From positions 28,608-92,607 of the forward strand of contig JAEUHX010000032.1 in NCBI GenBank assembly GCA_016792805.1: a DNA stretch of 64,000 nucleotides. The letters are read 5' to 3'. The notes under the pieces were generated by a model. The model had not been told where the DNA came from. It saw only the letters and a program-made list of their open reading frames with translations, and did no database searches. This DNA comes from Planctomycetota bacterium (lineage in GTDB: Bacteria; Planctomycetota; UBA1135; JACQFD01). The translations under genes were made by a program, and so were the position numbers. Positions 1 to 9,137 of the stretch are shown here, piece by piece; the stretch's first letter is position 1; each line of letters opens with the position of its first letter.

Positions 1-59
1 TCGCTCCATCGCCGAAGAGCGCTCGATCTCCGCACCCAAGCGCGGGAGGCCTGGTAGCC

Positions 60-1421
60 ATGGCAAAGAAACCCTCCCCGGTCGGGCTGACTCTCTTTGT
101 GTATCAAGTGGGTTTCGGCGACTGCTTCCTGCTGCAGTTCCAGTATCCGGCGCCCCACCCGACGCGCCACGTCCTCGTGGACCTCGGGTCGACGGCATCG
201 CCGAAGAACGCGGGCGAGAAGCTTCTGTTGCGTGTCGCGAAGGATGTTCGTGCGCGGTGTGGCGGCAAGCTCGACGCGGTTGTGGCAACCCATCGCCATG
301 AGGATCACATCGGTGGATTTGCAACCAATAGGACGGGCACGGCACCGGGCGACGTCATCGCTTCCTGCAAGCCCGACCTCGTGATCCAGCCATGGACGGA
401 GGATCCCGCAGCAGCCAGGGACGCGCTCAAGCCGACGCAGACGCTCGCCGCCGGGCTTGCACACATCGCGGGATTGCGCGCCATGCAGGGGTTTGCATCG
501 AGCGCTGTCGAGGAGGCACGGCGCCAAACGCAGGTCGGCTCAGCCGTTCCGGGGCGGCGCACCTTCCTCGAGGATGTGGAGTTCCAAGGGCTCGACGCCA
601 TCAAGAACGAATCGGCCGTTAAGAATCTGGCGCGCATGGGACGGCGAGCCGGCGCGAAGGCGGCTTATGTACATTTCGGTTCCAAGTCCGGGCTTGAACC
701 GTTGCTGCCGGGTGTCAAGATTCAGGTTCTCGGTCCGCCGACTCTCGAGCAGACCGACATAATCCGTCGCCAACGCGAGCGCGACGAGGCGGAATATTGG
801 CATTTGCAGCCGGGAGGAGCCCCTGCGGCCGGATCGGCTGCGGAGCTGCGCGGACCCGCCGGCCGACAGGAGATTCCCGAGCGGCACCAGTGGATCGTCC
901 GCCAGGCTTTGAGCGTCCGCGCGGAGACGCTCTACCAGCTCGTGCGCGCACTCGACAATGCCATGAACAATACGAGCGTGATCCTTCTGTTCACCGTCAA
1001 GGGAAGGACCTTACTCTTCCCGGGTGACGCACAGATCGAAAATTGGTCGTATGCGCTCGCCAAGCCCGAAGTCCGCAAGAAGCTCGCAAAAGTGCATCTT
1101 TACAAGGTCGGTCACCACGGGAGCCTCAACGCCACGCCGAAGTCGATGTGGAACCTCTTCCAGCATCGGGGGCCGAAGGGGGCCGCGCGGCTCACGTCGA
1201 TCCTCTCGACCCTCGGAGACAAGCACGGAGACAGCCTCTCGGGCACTGAGGTGCCGCGCACGACTCTCAAGAAAGAGCTCGACGCCCACAGCGAGCTCCT
1301 CTCGACACAGGACATGCGCAGCAAGACGGCCCTCGTGAAGCCGATCGTGCTCGACCTCACCGCCGCGAAGTGGACTCCGGAGAGCCTGAAGATCCACGAC
1401 GCGCAGCCGCTGCTGGAGTAG
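60..1421 (+). CDS. MBL-fold metallo-hydrolase, ComEC/Rec2 type
   Basis: A 453-residue protein with the metallo-beta-lactamase fold, probably cytoplasmic because there is no signal peptide or membrane segment. Residues 78-83 read HRHEDH, the first metal-binding motif. FPGDA near residue 320 and GHHGS near residue 350 follow in the order expected for ComEC-like hydrolases. Such enzymes are usually zinc-dependent phosphodiesterases or nucleases, but the substrate cannot be read from sequence. The ATG is preceded by a GGGAGG stretch about 10 nt upstream, and another reading frame closes with TAG at 55-57, so an upstream gene may run into the window. The cytochrome gene follows after 84 bp on the same strand. 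Fold assignment is firm; function is open. Confidence 0.85.
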   Translation: MAKKPSPVGLTLFVYQVGFGDCFLLQFQYPAPHPTRHVLVDLGSTASPKNAGEKLLLRVAKDVRARCGGKLDAVVATHRHEDHIGGFATNRTGTAPGDVIASCKPDLVIQPWTEDPAAARDALKPTQTLAAGLAHIAGLRAMQGFASSAVEEARRQTQVGSAVPGRRTFLEDVEFQGLDAIKNESAVKNLARMGRRAGAKAAYVHFGSKSGLEPLLPGVKIQVLGPPTLEQTDIIRRQRERDEAEYWHLQPGGAPAAGSAAELRGPAGRQEIPERHQWIVRQALSVRAETLYQLVRALDNAMNNTSVILLFTVKGRTLLFPGDAQIENWSYALAKPEVRKKLAKVHLYKVGHHGSLNATPKSMWNLFQHRGPKGAARLTSILSTLGDKHGDSLSGTEVPRTTLKKELDAHSELLSTQDMRSKTALVKPIVLDLTAAKWTPESLKIHDAQPLLE

Positions 1422-1505
1422 GCGCAGGGACGCAGCTCTCGCGAGAAAGGGGACCGAAGCCTGCCCGCCGTGTAACTTGCGCGCTCTTCTGCTCTAGGGC
1501 CCGCC

Positions 1506-4500
1506 ATGACACGCCTCTCCGGTCGGACGGCACGCACCCTCGCTGCCGTCGTCTCCGCTGCCGCGCTTCTTTTCTCCTGCGCCGCCTCCCTGGCGGCTGG
1601 CGATCGCGGCGCGCCCGCGCTTCGCTCGGCCCCGACGCTGGCCGATCGGCTCGAGCACCTCGACCGAGTGCGGCGCGCCGACTTCTGCGCGAAGTGCCAC
1701 CCGGAGGCGACGGCCGAGCACCGGATGAACACCCACGGGCGCGCGTTCTCCGACAAGGAGGTGCGGCTCGCCACGGCGCGCTTCTCGATCGACGGGTGCA
1801 TCGCCTGCCACACGCCGCGCCCCGTATTCGAGACGGGGATCGGGATGAATCCGCTGAAGCGGCTGCACCACCTCGAGGAGGCCAATGATTGCCTTTCGTG
1901 CCATGCGCGCGAAAGTTACGATTACTCGGCGTTCCAGGGAGGCAAGGAGGATTGCGCGGCGGCGTTCGACGGGCGCGTCGGAATGGTTGAGGCGTGCGCG
2001 TCTTGCCACCGCAATCACGGCACTCCTTACCAATGGGAGCACGCCAAGTTTGGCAAGCAGGCGGGCAACCAATGTGTGGATTGTCACATGCCGGAGGTGG
2101 TGCGCCCCATCGCCGTCGGCGGCGAGCCGAAGAAGACGCGACGCCACACCTTTTATGGCGCGCGATCGGAATCGCAGGTCGGGGCGGCCTACGGATACGA
2201 CGTGCGGCTCGACGGCAATGAGGTGGTCGTCAAAGTTTCCAACGAGGGCGCAGGTCACAATATTCCGACGGAGCTGAAGCAGCGCTCCATCGAATCGTTG
2301 GTGATCGTTCGCGACGTGACCGGACGCGAGGTCGGGCGCTCGCGCCAAGTTTTCCGCGATCCGTACAAGCGTCCCTACGGGCTGCATCTCCCGGTAAACA
2401 CACAGATCCCGTCGGGAGAGAGCCGTGAGCACCGCGTGCCGATCTCGACTCCGGTGGGCACGATCGAAACAACACTTTTCTTCAAGCTCTATTATCCGAT
2501 CGAAGATACTCATCCCGACCTGACGCGCGTGCTCGAGTCGCGCTCCATGGCGTTCGGGCCGATCGAGCCGTCGACGAAGCCGATCGACAGCGCCCCCGAG
2601 GTTCATGCGCGGCTTCCGGAGGCGATTCCGGTTGAGGCCGCGAGCCCGGCGAACCTCGCCGACTTCCCGCACCCCAAGATTGCGGCGGTGCCGCTCGACG
2701 TGCCGGACGGCAGTAAGGAGGGCGACATCGAGAAGCTCGTGAGCCTGTTTCAGTATCCTGTTCCGCAGGCGAATCGGCAGGCGCAAGACGCATTAGTGAA
2801 GATCGGCGAGCGCGCGGTGCCGGCGCTCATGACGGCGCTCGGATCCTGGGATAACAAAACGTGGATGCAGGCACAGGGCGTGCTCGCGCGGATGGGGGCG
2901 AAGGCGCTTCCGGCCGTCGTCGCCGCGCTCGACGATGGCCAGCTCTACACGCGGTTCCACGCTCGAGAGGTTCTGCCGCGATTCGGCGACCTCGGCGCGC
3001 AGCGCGCGACGGCGATCGCGCATCTGACGAAATATCTGACTGTCAAAAATGCGGTCGATCGTTACTCGTCCGCCGAGGCGCTCGGCCGCATCGGCGCGAA
3101 GGATGCGGCTCCCGCATTGCGCGCGCTGCTGGAGGACCTCGACTACGACGCTTGTGCAGCAGCGGCGCGCGCGCTTGCGATGCTCGGCGATCGGCCGTCG
3201 GCGCCGGCAATTCGCGCTGCGCTCGACCTGCGCCGCAAGACGGTCGAGACGGCGCGCGACCTCGCCTGGAGCCTTGCTGCGCTCGGGGATCCCGCGGGCG
3301 TCCGTGCGCTGATGGATGGCCTCGACTACCCCGACGACCTCGTCCGCGAGAGTATCTTTGAGGCTTACTTCGACGTGACCGGTGCATCGCACGGGTATGC
3401 GCCGAACCTGCCGTTCGAGGAGCGCACGGCGGCGCTCGCCGAGCTGCGCGCGTGGTGGGCTGATGTGGAGCGTGATCCCGCGCGCGTCGCTTCCGCGATG
3501 CGCAAGCCGCGGTCGCTTCAGACGACGGCCGCACAAAAGGCAGAGATCGCGAAGCACCTGCGCGACGTGGGCGGCAACGACATGGCGCCTGCCGATGCCA
3601 AGAAAACGCAGGAGGCGATGGCGAAGCTGCGGGAGATCGGCCCTGCGGCAGTGCCACAAATCATGGAAGGCCTCAAATGGCCGGCCGGTTTCGCGGAGAA
3701 GCGGGTCGGTTACATCCAGCTCCTGATGGAGATGCGCGATCCCGACGCGGTTCCGGCGCTGCTAGAGGCCACTTCGGATCCGGTCGTTTCTGTTGCTTTG
3801 TGGGCGTGCGCGGCGCTGGAGGCGCTCGGCGATCCGGAGGCGACTCCGTGGGTGAAGCGTGTGCTCCAGCGCGTCGAAACGCTGGCGCCGGCCGGCAAGC
3901 TGCCGCCGAACGTCGGCCATCCCGAGGATGTGCGGGCGAACTTGGGACGCGCGCTCCAGGCGCTCGGCGACTCCGAGGGCACGCGGCTTTTGTTGCGATT
4001 GCTGTATAGCGGCGAGGCGACGGCGCGCGCGAGCGCTGAGGCCGCGTTGACGGCGCGCTTTGCGACGCCGTCGGCCCATGAGCCGCCGATCGCGAAAGAA
4101 GTCCGAGAGGAGCTGGCGCAGCTCTCCGAGAAGCGCGCCGCCATAGTTACAGAAATGCGCCGTGTGTGGGAGAAGCTCCAAGAGGAGGCCGAAGCGGCGG
4201 CGGCGACTGTGAAGACGCGCACGGAGGCTTTCGCGGCGCTCACGAAATTTGACTTCGCCGAGGAGGCCGGCACGCGCTACGCGCGTCTCGACCCGCGTGC
4301 CTTCGGCGTCGATTTCCGGCGCACGACCGTCGCGGCCGATGCCGTCGGCTCGGTGATTTATGAGGATCGCGCCTACCGCGATGCGCTGCCGGCGCGCGAT
4401 CTCCATTCGATCGTGGAGCGGCAGGGCTGGGCTGTTCCGGCGACCGGCATGACGAGCACGATCAGTACAGAAAGCATCGAGCTCGAGACCGCGGCGGACG

Positions 4501-4976
4501 GCCCCGGCGGTGGAGTGAGCTTCGGCATCGGCGGACCGGGCGGGCTCACAGTGCCGGTCGAATGGTGGCGCGACTACGAGATCTCGTTCGAGGTCGAAAT
4601 TGTGAAGTCGGGATTCTGGATCCTCGATCGGTATGATCCGATCTGGGCGATCTTCGCAGAGACCTGTCTCACGCAACAGCCGGCGACGCGGGCGGGCGTG
4701 CTGAATCCCACAGTTCAGGAAGGCAAGCGATACGAAATGGTGCATTCCGTCGAGGGCAGCACGGTCGTCCATCGCCAGCGCGAGCTCGCGGCGGGCACGG
4801 CTCCCGGCGAGTGGACGGAGCTGCAGGCGTCGACGCCGCAGAACGTCCGCAAGGGCGGCATGGTGTTCCAACTCGACCCCGGATCGAAAGTGATCCTGCG
4901 GAATTTGAAGCTTCGCGTGATCCGCACCGACGCGGCGGAAGCTTACAATACTGTGATCGCCACGCGGGGCCGATGA
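1506..4976 (+). CDS. Five-heme c-type cytochrome fused to HEAT repeats
   Basis: An exported 1156-residue protein. The N-terminus is a signal peptide (hydrophobic residues 12-31; a Cys at 25 could also be a lipid site). Five CXXCH heme-binding motifs lie at residues 61-65, 98-102, 129-133, 164-168 and 190-194, so this is a multiheme cytochrome c domain acting outside the cytoplasm. From about 405 to 860 there are Ala/Leu-rich HEAT-like repeats, then a probable coiled coil (about 868-908) and a C-terminal beta-rich domain (about 1015-1150) resembling sugar-binding or LamG-like sandwiches. The role is presumably electron transfer linked to a protein-binding scaffold; partner and substrate are unknown. 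Its TGA overlaps the ATG of the MOSC gene (ATGA), which implies translational coupling. Confidence 0.85.
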   Translation: MTRLSGRTARTLAAVVSAAALLFSCAASLAAGDRGAPALRSAPTLADRLEHLDRVRRADFCAKCHPEATAEHRMNTHGRAFSDKEVRLATARFSIDGCIACHTPRPVFETGIGMNPLKRLHHLEEANDCLSCHARESYDYSAFQGGKEDCAAAFDGRVGMVEACASCHRNHGTPYQWEHAKFGKQAGNQCVDCHMPEVVRPIAVGGEPKKTRRHTFYGARSESQVGAAYGYDVRLDGNEVVVKVSNEGAGHNIPTELKQRSIESLVIVRDVTGREVGRSRQVFRDPYKRPYGLHLPVNTQIPSGESREHRVPISTPVGTIETTLFFKLYYPIEDTHPDLTRVLESRSMAFGPIEPSTKPIDSAPEVHARLPEAIPVEAASPANLADFPHPKIAAVPLDVPDGSKEGDIEKLVSLFQYPVPQANRQAQDALVKIGERAVPALMTALGSWDNKTWMQAQGVLARMGAKALPAVVAALDDGQLYTRFHAREVLPRFGDLGAQRATAIAHLTKYLTVKNAVDRYSSAEALGRIGAKDAAPALRALLEDLDYDACAAAARALAMLGDRPSAPAIRAALDLRRKTVETARDLAWSLAALGDPAGVRALMDGLDYPDDLVRESIFEAYFDVTGASHGYAPNLPFEERTAALAELRAWWADVERDPARVASAMRKPRSLQTTAAQKAEIAKHLRDVGGNDMAPADAKKTQEAMAKLREIGPAAVPQIMEGLKWPAGFAEKRVGYIQLLMEMRDPDAVPALLEATSDPVVSVALWACAALEALGDPEATPWVKRVLQRVETLAPAGKLPPNVGHPEDVRANLGRALQALGDSEGTRLLLRLLYSGEATARASAEAALTARFATPSAHEPPIAKEVREELAQLSEKRAAIVTEMRRVWEKLQEEAEAAAATVKTRTEAFAALTKFDFAEEAGTRYARLDPRAFGVDFRRTTVAADAVGSVIYEDRAYRDALPARDLHSIVERQGWAVPATGMTSTISTESIELETAADGPGGGVSFGIGGPGGLTVPVEWWRDYEISFEVEIVKSGFWILDRYDPIWAIFAETCLTQQPATRAGVLNPTVQEGKRYEMVHSVEGSTVVHRQRELAAGTAPGEWTELQASTPQNVRKGGMVFQLDPGSKVILRNLKLRVIRTDAAEAYNTVIATRGR

Positions 4977-5497
4977 GCGGAGCAGCCGGGCGTGTCCATT
5001 CGATTCAGGTCTCCGGCGGCGGCGTGCCCAAGCGCGCCGTTGCGCGGGCGCGGATCGGCAAGCTCGGCCTCGAAGGGGACCGCCAGCGAAATTTGAAGTT
5101 TCATGGCGGCCCCGACAGGGCTGTCTGCCTGTTTTCGCTGGAAGTGATCGAGCGCTTGCGGGCGGAAGGGCACCCCATCGAGCCAGGCTCGACGGGAGAG
5201 AATCTTACACTTGCGGGGCTCGACTGGGCCGCCGTCGTCCCCGGCGCGCGCCTGCGCATCGGTGCCGACGCGCTGCTAGAGATTACACAGCACACAAAAC
5301 CCTGCGCGACGATCGCCGCCTCATTCCAAGGCGGAGCTTTCCAACGGATTGCGCCGCGCGAGCATCCGCACGAATGTCGTCTCTATGCCCGCGTCCTCGC
5401 GGAGGGCGATGCCGCCCCCGGCGACCCCGTGGAGCTTCTCCCGCCGCGCGCCGCGCTCGCGCGTAAGTTCACTTCTCTGCGAGATCGGCTGCGATGA
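4973..5497 (+). CDS. MOSC domain protein
   Basis: A 174-residue MOSC-domain protein. The family uses a conserved cysteine to handle sulfur from a molybdenum cofactor or related carrier. Visible hallmarks are GLEGDRQ near residue 33, HGGPDRAV near 43, GSTGENL near 70 and the conserved Cys in HTKPCA near 105. The ATG at 4973 overlaps the upstream TGA by 4 bp and is preferred over an in-frame start at 4811, which would add a low-complexity Arg-rich leader lying wholly inside the cytochrome gene. The single-domain size is like YiiM-type stand-alone MOSC proteins. The coupling suggests joint expression with the multiheme cytochrome, but no functional link is known. Confidence 0.88.
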   Translation: MSGAAGRVHSIQVSGGGVPKRAVARARIGKLGLEGDRQRNLKFHGGPDRAVCLFSLEVIERLRAEGHPIEPGSTGENLTLAGLDWAAVVPGARLRIGADALLEITQHTKPCATIAASFQGGAFQRIAPREHPHECRLYARVLAEGDAAPGDPVELLPPRAALARKFTSLRDRLR

Positions 5498-5568
5498 AGC
5501 GTGAAGCATGTGACGTACTGAGTTGTTCCGCCGTGCGCTTCCCCGCCATGAGCTGATGAGGCCAATGA

Positions 5569-5603
5569 GAGCCAAGCTCAGGACTTCGGGAACAGCTTGG
5601 CTC
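5569..5603. terminator. Hairpin between convergent genes
   Basis: A perfect 10-bp inverted repeat (5569-5578 with 5594-5603) with a 15-nt loop lies between the MOSC gene and the oppositely oriented gene ending at 5622. It has no T-run, so it may be a weak or bidirectional transcription stop, or only a structured spacer. Confidence 0.4.
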
Positions 5604-5621
5604 GCGATCGACCACCGCTTG

Positions 5622-7367
5622 TCATGGGTGGAATTGTATTTTCGTCGACGTGACCTCATGGGCTGAGATGGAGAATCCATTGACTTCGGATCGTCGGTCT
5701 GCTGGGAGTGAGTAGCCCGTGATCCAGTAGTCGCCGACAACGAGTTCGGTCAGGACATAGGGCGCACGATAGAACGCTATAGAAAATGAACCCGGCCGCC
5801 CCTTCATTCCCAGAGTGAGCACAACCGGGCCGTACTCGTTGCCGCCGCCAGCATCACTTGAGCGCTCAATGGTCAACGCCAAAGACCCTGTCGCTTGCAC
5901 GGTGGTGTCGAGATCGACGATTGTGTGCTCGGAGGCGCGAATGGAGACATTGGGGGGAATCGTTGGGATCGTTCGGCCGCGAAGATCCAGCTCAACTCTG
6001 TAGTCGCCAGCCGGGATACCCGGTATCTGTAGCACTCCTTCGCTGATCGAATGCACGGGACTCGAGAGGCGCTGGTTCCTCTCATGGGGGACACCCGCCG
6101 GCTCGAGCCGCAGCCAGGCTGTTGGCTCAATCAAGCTCACTCTTGTGTGTTCTGGTTGTGTGGCATGAATTCTTACCTGAAGTGTTCCAACGCCCATCGG
6201 GGAGCTTCCCAAGGACACCTCTTGCGCAGGCCAGGCAGCGTCCTTCACCCGATGCGCGAATAAGTCGATCCGCCGCGAGATGTGGCCCGGCGCATTTACT
6301 TCCAGCTCGACAGGTCCAATCGATTCACGGTCGAGCGAGGAAGTGAAGAACTGAAGTAGGCACTGCCTCCCCGCACCTGAGCGAGAGGACGTCTCGATTC
6401 CAAGGAATCTCAACAATGACGATGAAAGCGAGATCTCCATGAGAGAGGCACTCTGCGGCGACTTGCTCCACCACGTGGAGAAGCCGCTGAAAATGTCGCC
6501 GCCGCTGCTCATATCGACGGCCTTCGGCCAACGAAGGTCAATCACATAAAGCGGCGCGACGGTTAGGCTGATCTGTGGCGTCTCTGACGGAAGAATGGAC
6601 GGGGTCTCGCCTTCAATAAATGTGCTCGAGTATCCCTGGCCTCCGGCGATGATTCGGTACCGACCCGATGACTGAAGCTCGGCGAAAGTGAAATTGCCGT
6701 CTGCATCGGTCCGAGTGGACCGATAGATGGGGTTCTGCGCGCGGTCGACCCCGGCCGCGCTCCATGACGGGGTCGGAAATCGAGATTCCCACAGAAGGAC
6801 ATCCGTTCCGGCGAGCGCGGGCTTCGCATCGGGACGCAGGACGCGCCCGCTGAGGCGAGCACCGCCGCTCTTGAGTTGAAGTATGATCTCTCGTCCGTCG
6901 TTCGCCGGATCGAGCGAAGAAACTACAGGTTCATAAGTGGCTTTGTTAGCGACCAGGAAGTCTCCTGGAAGCTCGGAGAGAAGCTGAAATGTCCCGTCGA
7001 AGGAACTCGTTGTTCTGCTCACCACCGCCCCGCTCATGTCGAGGAGACAGACCGTGGCGCTCTCCACGGGCGAATCGGTCTCGGACACCACGCGCCCGAG
7101 GATCTGGTGTCTCGATCTACCTTGTGTCGACCGGAGCTCAGAAGTGACTTCCTCACTCCAACGCGTGCCAGGGATCGGTGCTTCTGCGGGAAGCTGCCGA
7201 CGAGCCTCCCCTCCGGCCTCCGGAGGCGGCTCCGGGATCTCCTCCGAGGCGCTTCCGCTCGGGATGAGCGCCATGAATGCACCAAGAAGCGCAACGGTCA
7301 CAAGCCCCACGACAAACCCGCCGATCGCAATGACCCTCCTCATGGAATAGGGCGGACGGGCGGACAT
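5622..7367 (-). CDS. Membrane-anchored carboxypeptidase-regulatory-like protein
   Basis: About 581 residues from the ATG at 7367; an in-frame start at 7394 and an ATG at 7343 are alternatives, and none has a good Shine-Dalgarno. One transmembrane segment follows the short basic N-terminus, then a Pro/Glu/Ala-rich linker, then beta-sandwich repeats of the carboxypeptidase-regulatory (CarboxypepD_reg-like) type. Recognisable strand patterns include ILGRVVSETDSPVESA and LSGRVLRPDAKPALAGTDV. The bulk should lie outside the inner membrane. No catalytic motif is visible, so a structural or sensing role is likely. The layout matches the divergent gene at 7567 and the C-terminal half of the sigma-factor fusion at 23508. 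Confidence 0.75.
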   Translation of the reverse strand: MSARPPYSMRRVIAIGGFVVGLVTVALLGAFMALIPSGSASEEIPEPPPEAGGEARRQLPAEAPIPGTRWSEEVTSELRSTQGRSRHQILGRVVSETDSPVESATVCLLDMSGAVVSRTTSSFDGTFQLLSELPGDFLVANKATYEPVVSSLDPANDGREIILQLKSGGARLSGRVLRPDAKPALAGTDVLLWESRFPTPSWSAAGVDRAQNPIYRSTRTDADGNFTFAELQSSGRYRIIAGGQGYSSTFIEGETPSILPSETPQISLTVAPLYVIDLRWPKAVDMSSGGDIFSGFSTWWSKSPQSASLMEISLSSSLLRFLGIETSSRSGAGRQCLLQFFTSSLDRESIGPVELEVNAPGHISRRIDLFAHRVKDAAWPAQEVSLGSSPMGVGTLQVRIHATQPEHTRVSLIEPTAWLRLEPAGVPHERNQRLSSPVHSISEGVLQIPGIPAGDYRVELDLRGRTIPTIPPNVSIRASEHTIVDLDTTVQATGSLALTIERSSDAGGGNEYGPVVLTLGMKGRPGSFSIAFYRAPYVLTELVVGDYWITGYSLPADRRSEVNGFSISAHEVTSTKIQFHP

Positions 7368-7566
7368 GTTGAGATGCACTCTTGGCCGGAGCATTCAGTT
7401 CGGGTCGTGCGATGAGGCGAGGGCGCAACGCTGGCAAACGGTGGAGAGACTCCGGAGGTTGCAGCGGTCTTCAAGTCGAACAGCCGTCGAGAGGCATTCT
7501 AACTCTCGAATTGGAAACGAGGCAGGTGACGGGACTTGGGTACATTTGATTCAGCGGTAATTGCCC

Positions 7567-8376
7567 ATGCGGAGCTTGCAGAAGCTCGTTTCGATTCTCG
7601 TTCTCGCCGCTGCCCTTGTTCTCGGAGGCGCAGCGATCGGAATCGTTGTGATCAGCCTGTCTCAGCGCGAGGAGGCGCCGCCGTCTCCCCTGGGTGCTGA
7701 AACTGAGTCCGCCTCCTCGCGCGCATCCATGGAGAGGCGAGCTGGTCCGGCTTCCATGCTGGGAGCGAGCAAGAAGTCGAGTGCACTTCAGGAACAGCCA
7801 GATGGCGAAGCCTCCAAGGACCCGCGGAAAGAAGCAAGCCGGACTATTGTATCTTCCGAGCGCCGGATTCGAGGCCGAGTCATCGACGAGAAGGGAACCG
7901 GCCTCAGCGGCTGGTTCATCAAGGCCGGTGTGTTCCCGCAGGACGGAGCGAACCAGGGGAGCGCGGAGTCCGTCTCGGGGGCAAAGGGCGCCTTCTCGAT
8001 CGAGTGCTGGCGGGCTGATCGATATTGGCTCGGCGCGATCGATCCAGCCGGACCTCCGCTGATTCGGGCCGTTATCAATGATGTGCACGTCGGAAGTACA
8101 GATGTAGTTCTGACAGTTCCGAATGTTGATTTTTCGACTGGATCGCTCCATGGGCAGCTTCGGCATTCGCGGGGAGGGATTCCTCGAGGTCCGCGCATTG
8201 CGATCGAAGATCCGCAGGGCGTTCGTGTTTCGGTCGAGGTTGATGCATGGGGTCGTTTTGGAGTCGCGAAGCTGCCTCCACAGAAGTATTTCTTGATGAT
8301 TGCTTGTGAGGAGGTTCCAGAATTTGAGAGGGGACCCTTTCTAGTTGTTGAGAGAGAAGATCTTGATGTCGGATAA
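7567..8376 (+). CDS. TM-anchored beta-sandwich protein, N-terminal part
   Basis: A 269-residue open frame from ATG 7567 (a TTG at 7561 is possible). It begins with a basic residue pair and a long hydrophobic stretch (about residues 5-32, LVLAAALVLGGAAIGIVVI), then a charged Ser/Ala/Glu-rich linker and a carboxypeptidase-regulatory-like strand pattern (RIRGRVIDEKGTGLSGW near 98). It stops at TAA 8374-8376, and the next open frame (from 8380) is in the same frame just downstream. The two together look like one protein of about 455 residues interrupted by a single stop codon. It is divergent from the similar gene at 5622-7367, sharing a spacer of about 200 bp that should hold both promoters. It could be a real truncated protein, a pseudogene, or a base error. 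Confidence 0.65.
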   Translation: MRSLQKLVSILVLAAALVLGGAAIGIVVISLSQREEAPPSPLGAETESASSRASMERRAGPASMLGASKKSSALQEQPDGEASKDPRKEASRTIVSSERRIRGRVIDEKGTGLSGWFIKAGVFPQDGANQGSAESVSGAKGAFSIECWRADRYWLGAIDPAGPPLIRAVINDVHVGSTDVVLTVPNVDFSTGSLHGQLRHSRGGIPRGPRIAIEDPQGVRVSVEVDAWGRFGVAKLPPQKYFLMIACEEVPEFERGPFLVVEREDLDVG

Positions 8377-8379
8377 ATT

Positions 8380-8934
8380 GTGGTGCCGGAGTTCGGGCAT
8401 CTCATTGTGCATCTCCGCGGCACTGGTGAGGCTTCGCCGCCTGGCGAGCATTCTCCGATCGGCTTCGTGGCGGACCGCGGGATTCGAAGTGTGCGACATA
8501 CCTCACTGAAGATGGGTCCCGCTGGCGATGCAATGTTAAAGCTCGCGCCCGGCCATTATATGATCATGGTGGGGGGCTTTGGACATTGGGCGCTGGTTCG
8601 GCATGAAGTTGACATATCTGAGTCGGAGACGAAACACCTCGACATCCAGTTGATTCCAGGGGTGGCTCGGCTGATTCGGCTGCCTGCTGGTGGTCATGGG
8701 AAGATCGAGCGATTTGACCTCCTGATGAAGGATGCGGCAGGGCGCGTGATATTTGATTCCACCGAAACCGGCACAAGGATCGATTCGGAATCGAAGATCC
8801 ACTTCGTGCTGCCGCTCGAGCGGATTGAACTCGTCGCGACAATGTGGAACTCGACTCGGATCTTTGTTTCGTCTCTGGATGGAAAGAATCTGCCTCCGGA
8901 TCAGGAGAAGACGTTCCTTGAGTGGCGCGAGTAA
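8380..8934 (+). CDS. C-terminal part of the split beta-sandwich protein
   Basis: A 184-residue open frame starting with GTG, in the same frame as the preceding gene and separated from it by one stop plus one codon. It has no signal peptide and no clear ribosome-binding site, which argues against independent translation. Its sequence (alternating hydrophobic strands such as HLIVHLRG, HYMIMVGGF, IERFDLLM) continues the beta-sandwich style of the upstream part. The most likely reading is the distal half of a gene broken at 8374-8376. If the stop is real and not read through, this part is not made, or is made only by reinitiation. Confidence 0.5.
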   Translation: MVPEFGHLIVHLRGTGEASPPGEHSPIGFVADRGIRSVRHTSLKMGPAGDAMLKLAPGHYMIMVGGFGHWALVRHEVDISESETKHLDIQLIPGVARLIRLPAGGHGKIERFDLLMKDAAGRVIFDSTETGTRIDSESKIHFVLPLERIELVATMWNSTRIFVSSLDGKNLPPDQEKTFLEWRE

Positions 8935-9004
8935 TCCTAATCATCGCAGAGCATGCCCGTGGATCGCTTCGCTTGCGCCGCGTTGGCGATTTGAAGGAGC
9001 GCCC

Positions 9005-9107
9005 GCGCGCGATGCGCAGCGTGCGGCCGTAGGCGCGCATGGTGAGGCCGAGCTTCTCAACGGCTTCCTCCAGCAGTCGCTTGCAGGGCTCGTCGAGCGC
9101 CGCCACT
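9005..9107 (-). pseudogene. 103-bp comM fragment (direct repeat with 12798-12900)
   Basis: This stretch matches positions 12798-12900 inside comM at 100 of 103 bases, in the same orientation. Read on the minus strand it encodes part of the comM C-terminal domain (ending CKRLLEEAVEKLGL, TMRAYGRTLRIAR) with one amino-acid change (Gly to Glu) and two synonymous changes. Both flanks are unrelated to comM, and there is no start or stop suited to expression. It lies 30 nt past the stop of the 546-residue secreted protein gene. It is a non-functional gene fragment and, with comM, brackets the two-gene cassette at 9138-12479. Confidence 0.9.
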
Positions 9108-9137
9108 CTGGACGGCGCGTTGTGATTCCGACGTTTC

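Noticed and set aside
60..1421. First gene as part of an anti-phage system
   Set aside because: MBL-fold hydrolases occur in some defence loci, but no effector, nucleotidyl-transferase or restriction gene lies next to it within the window.
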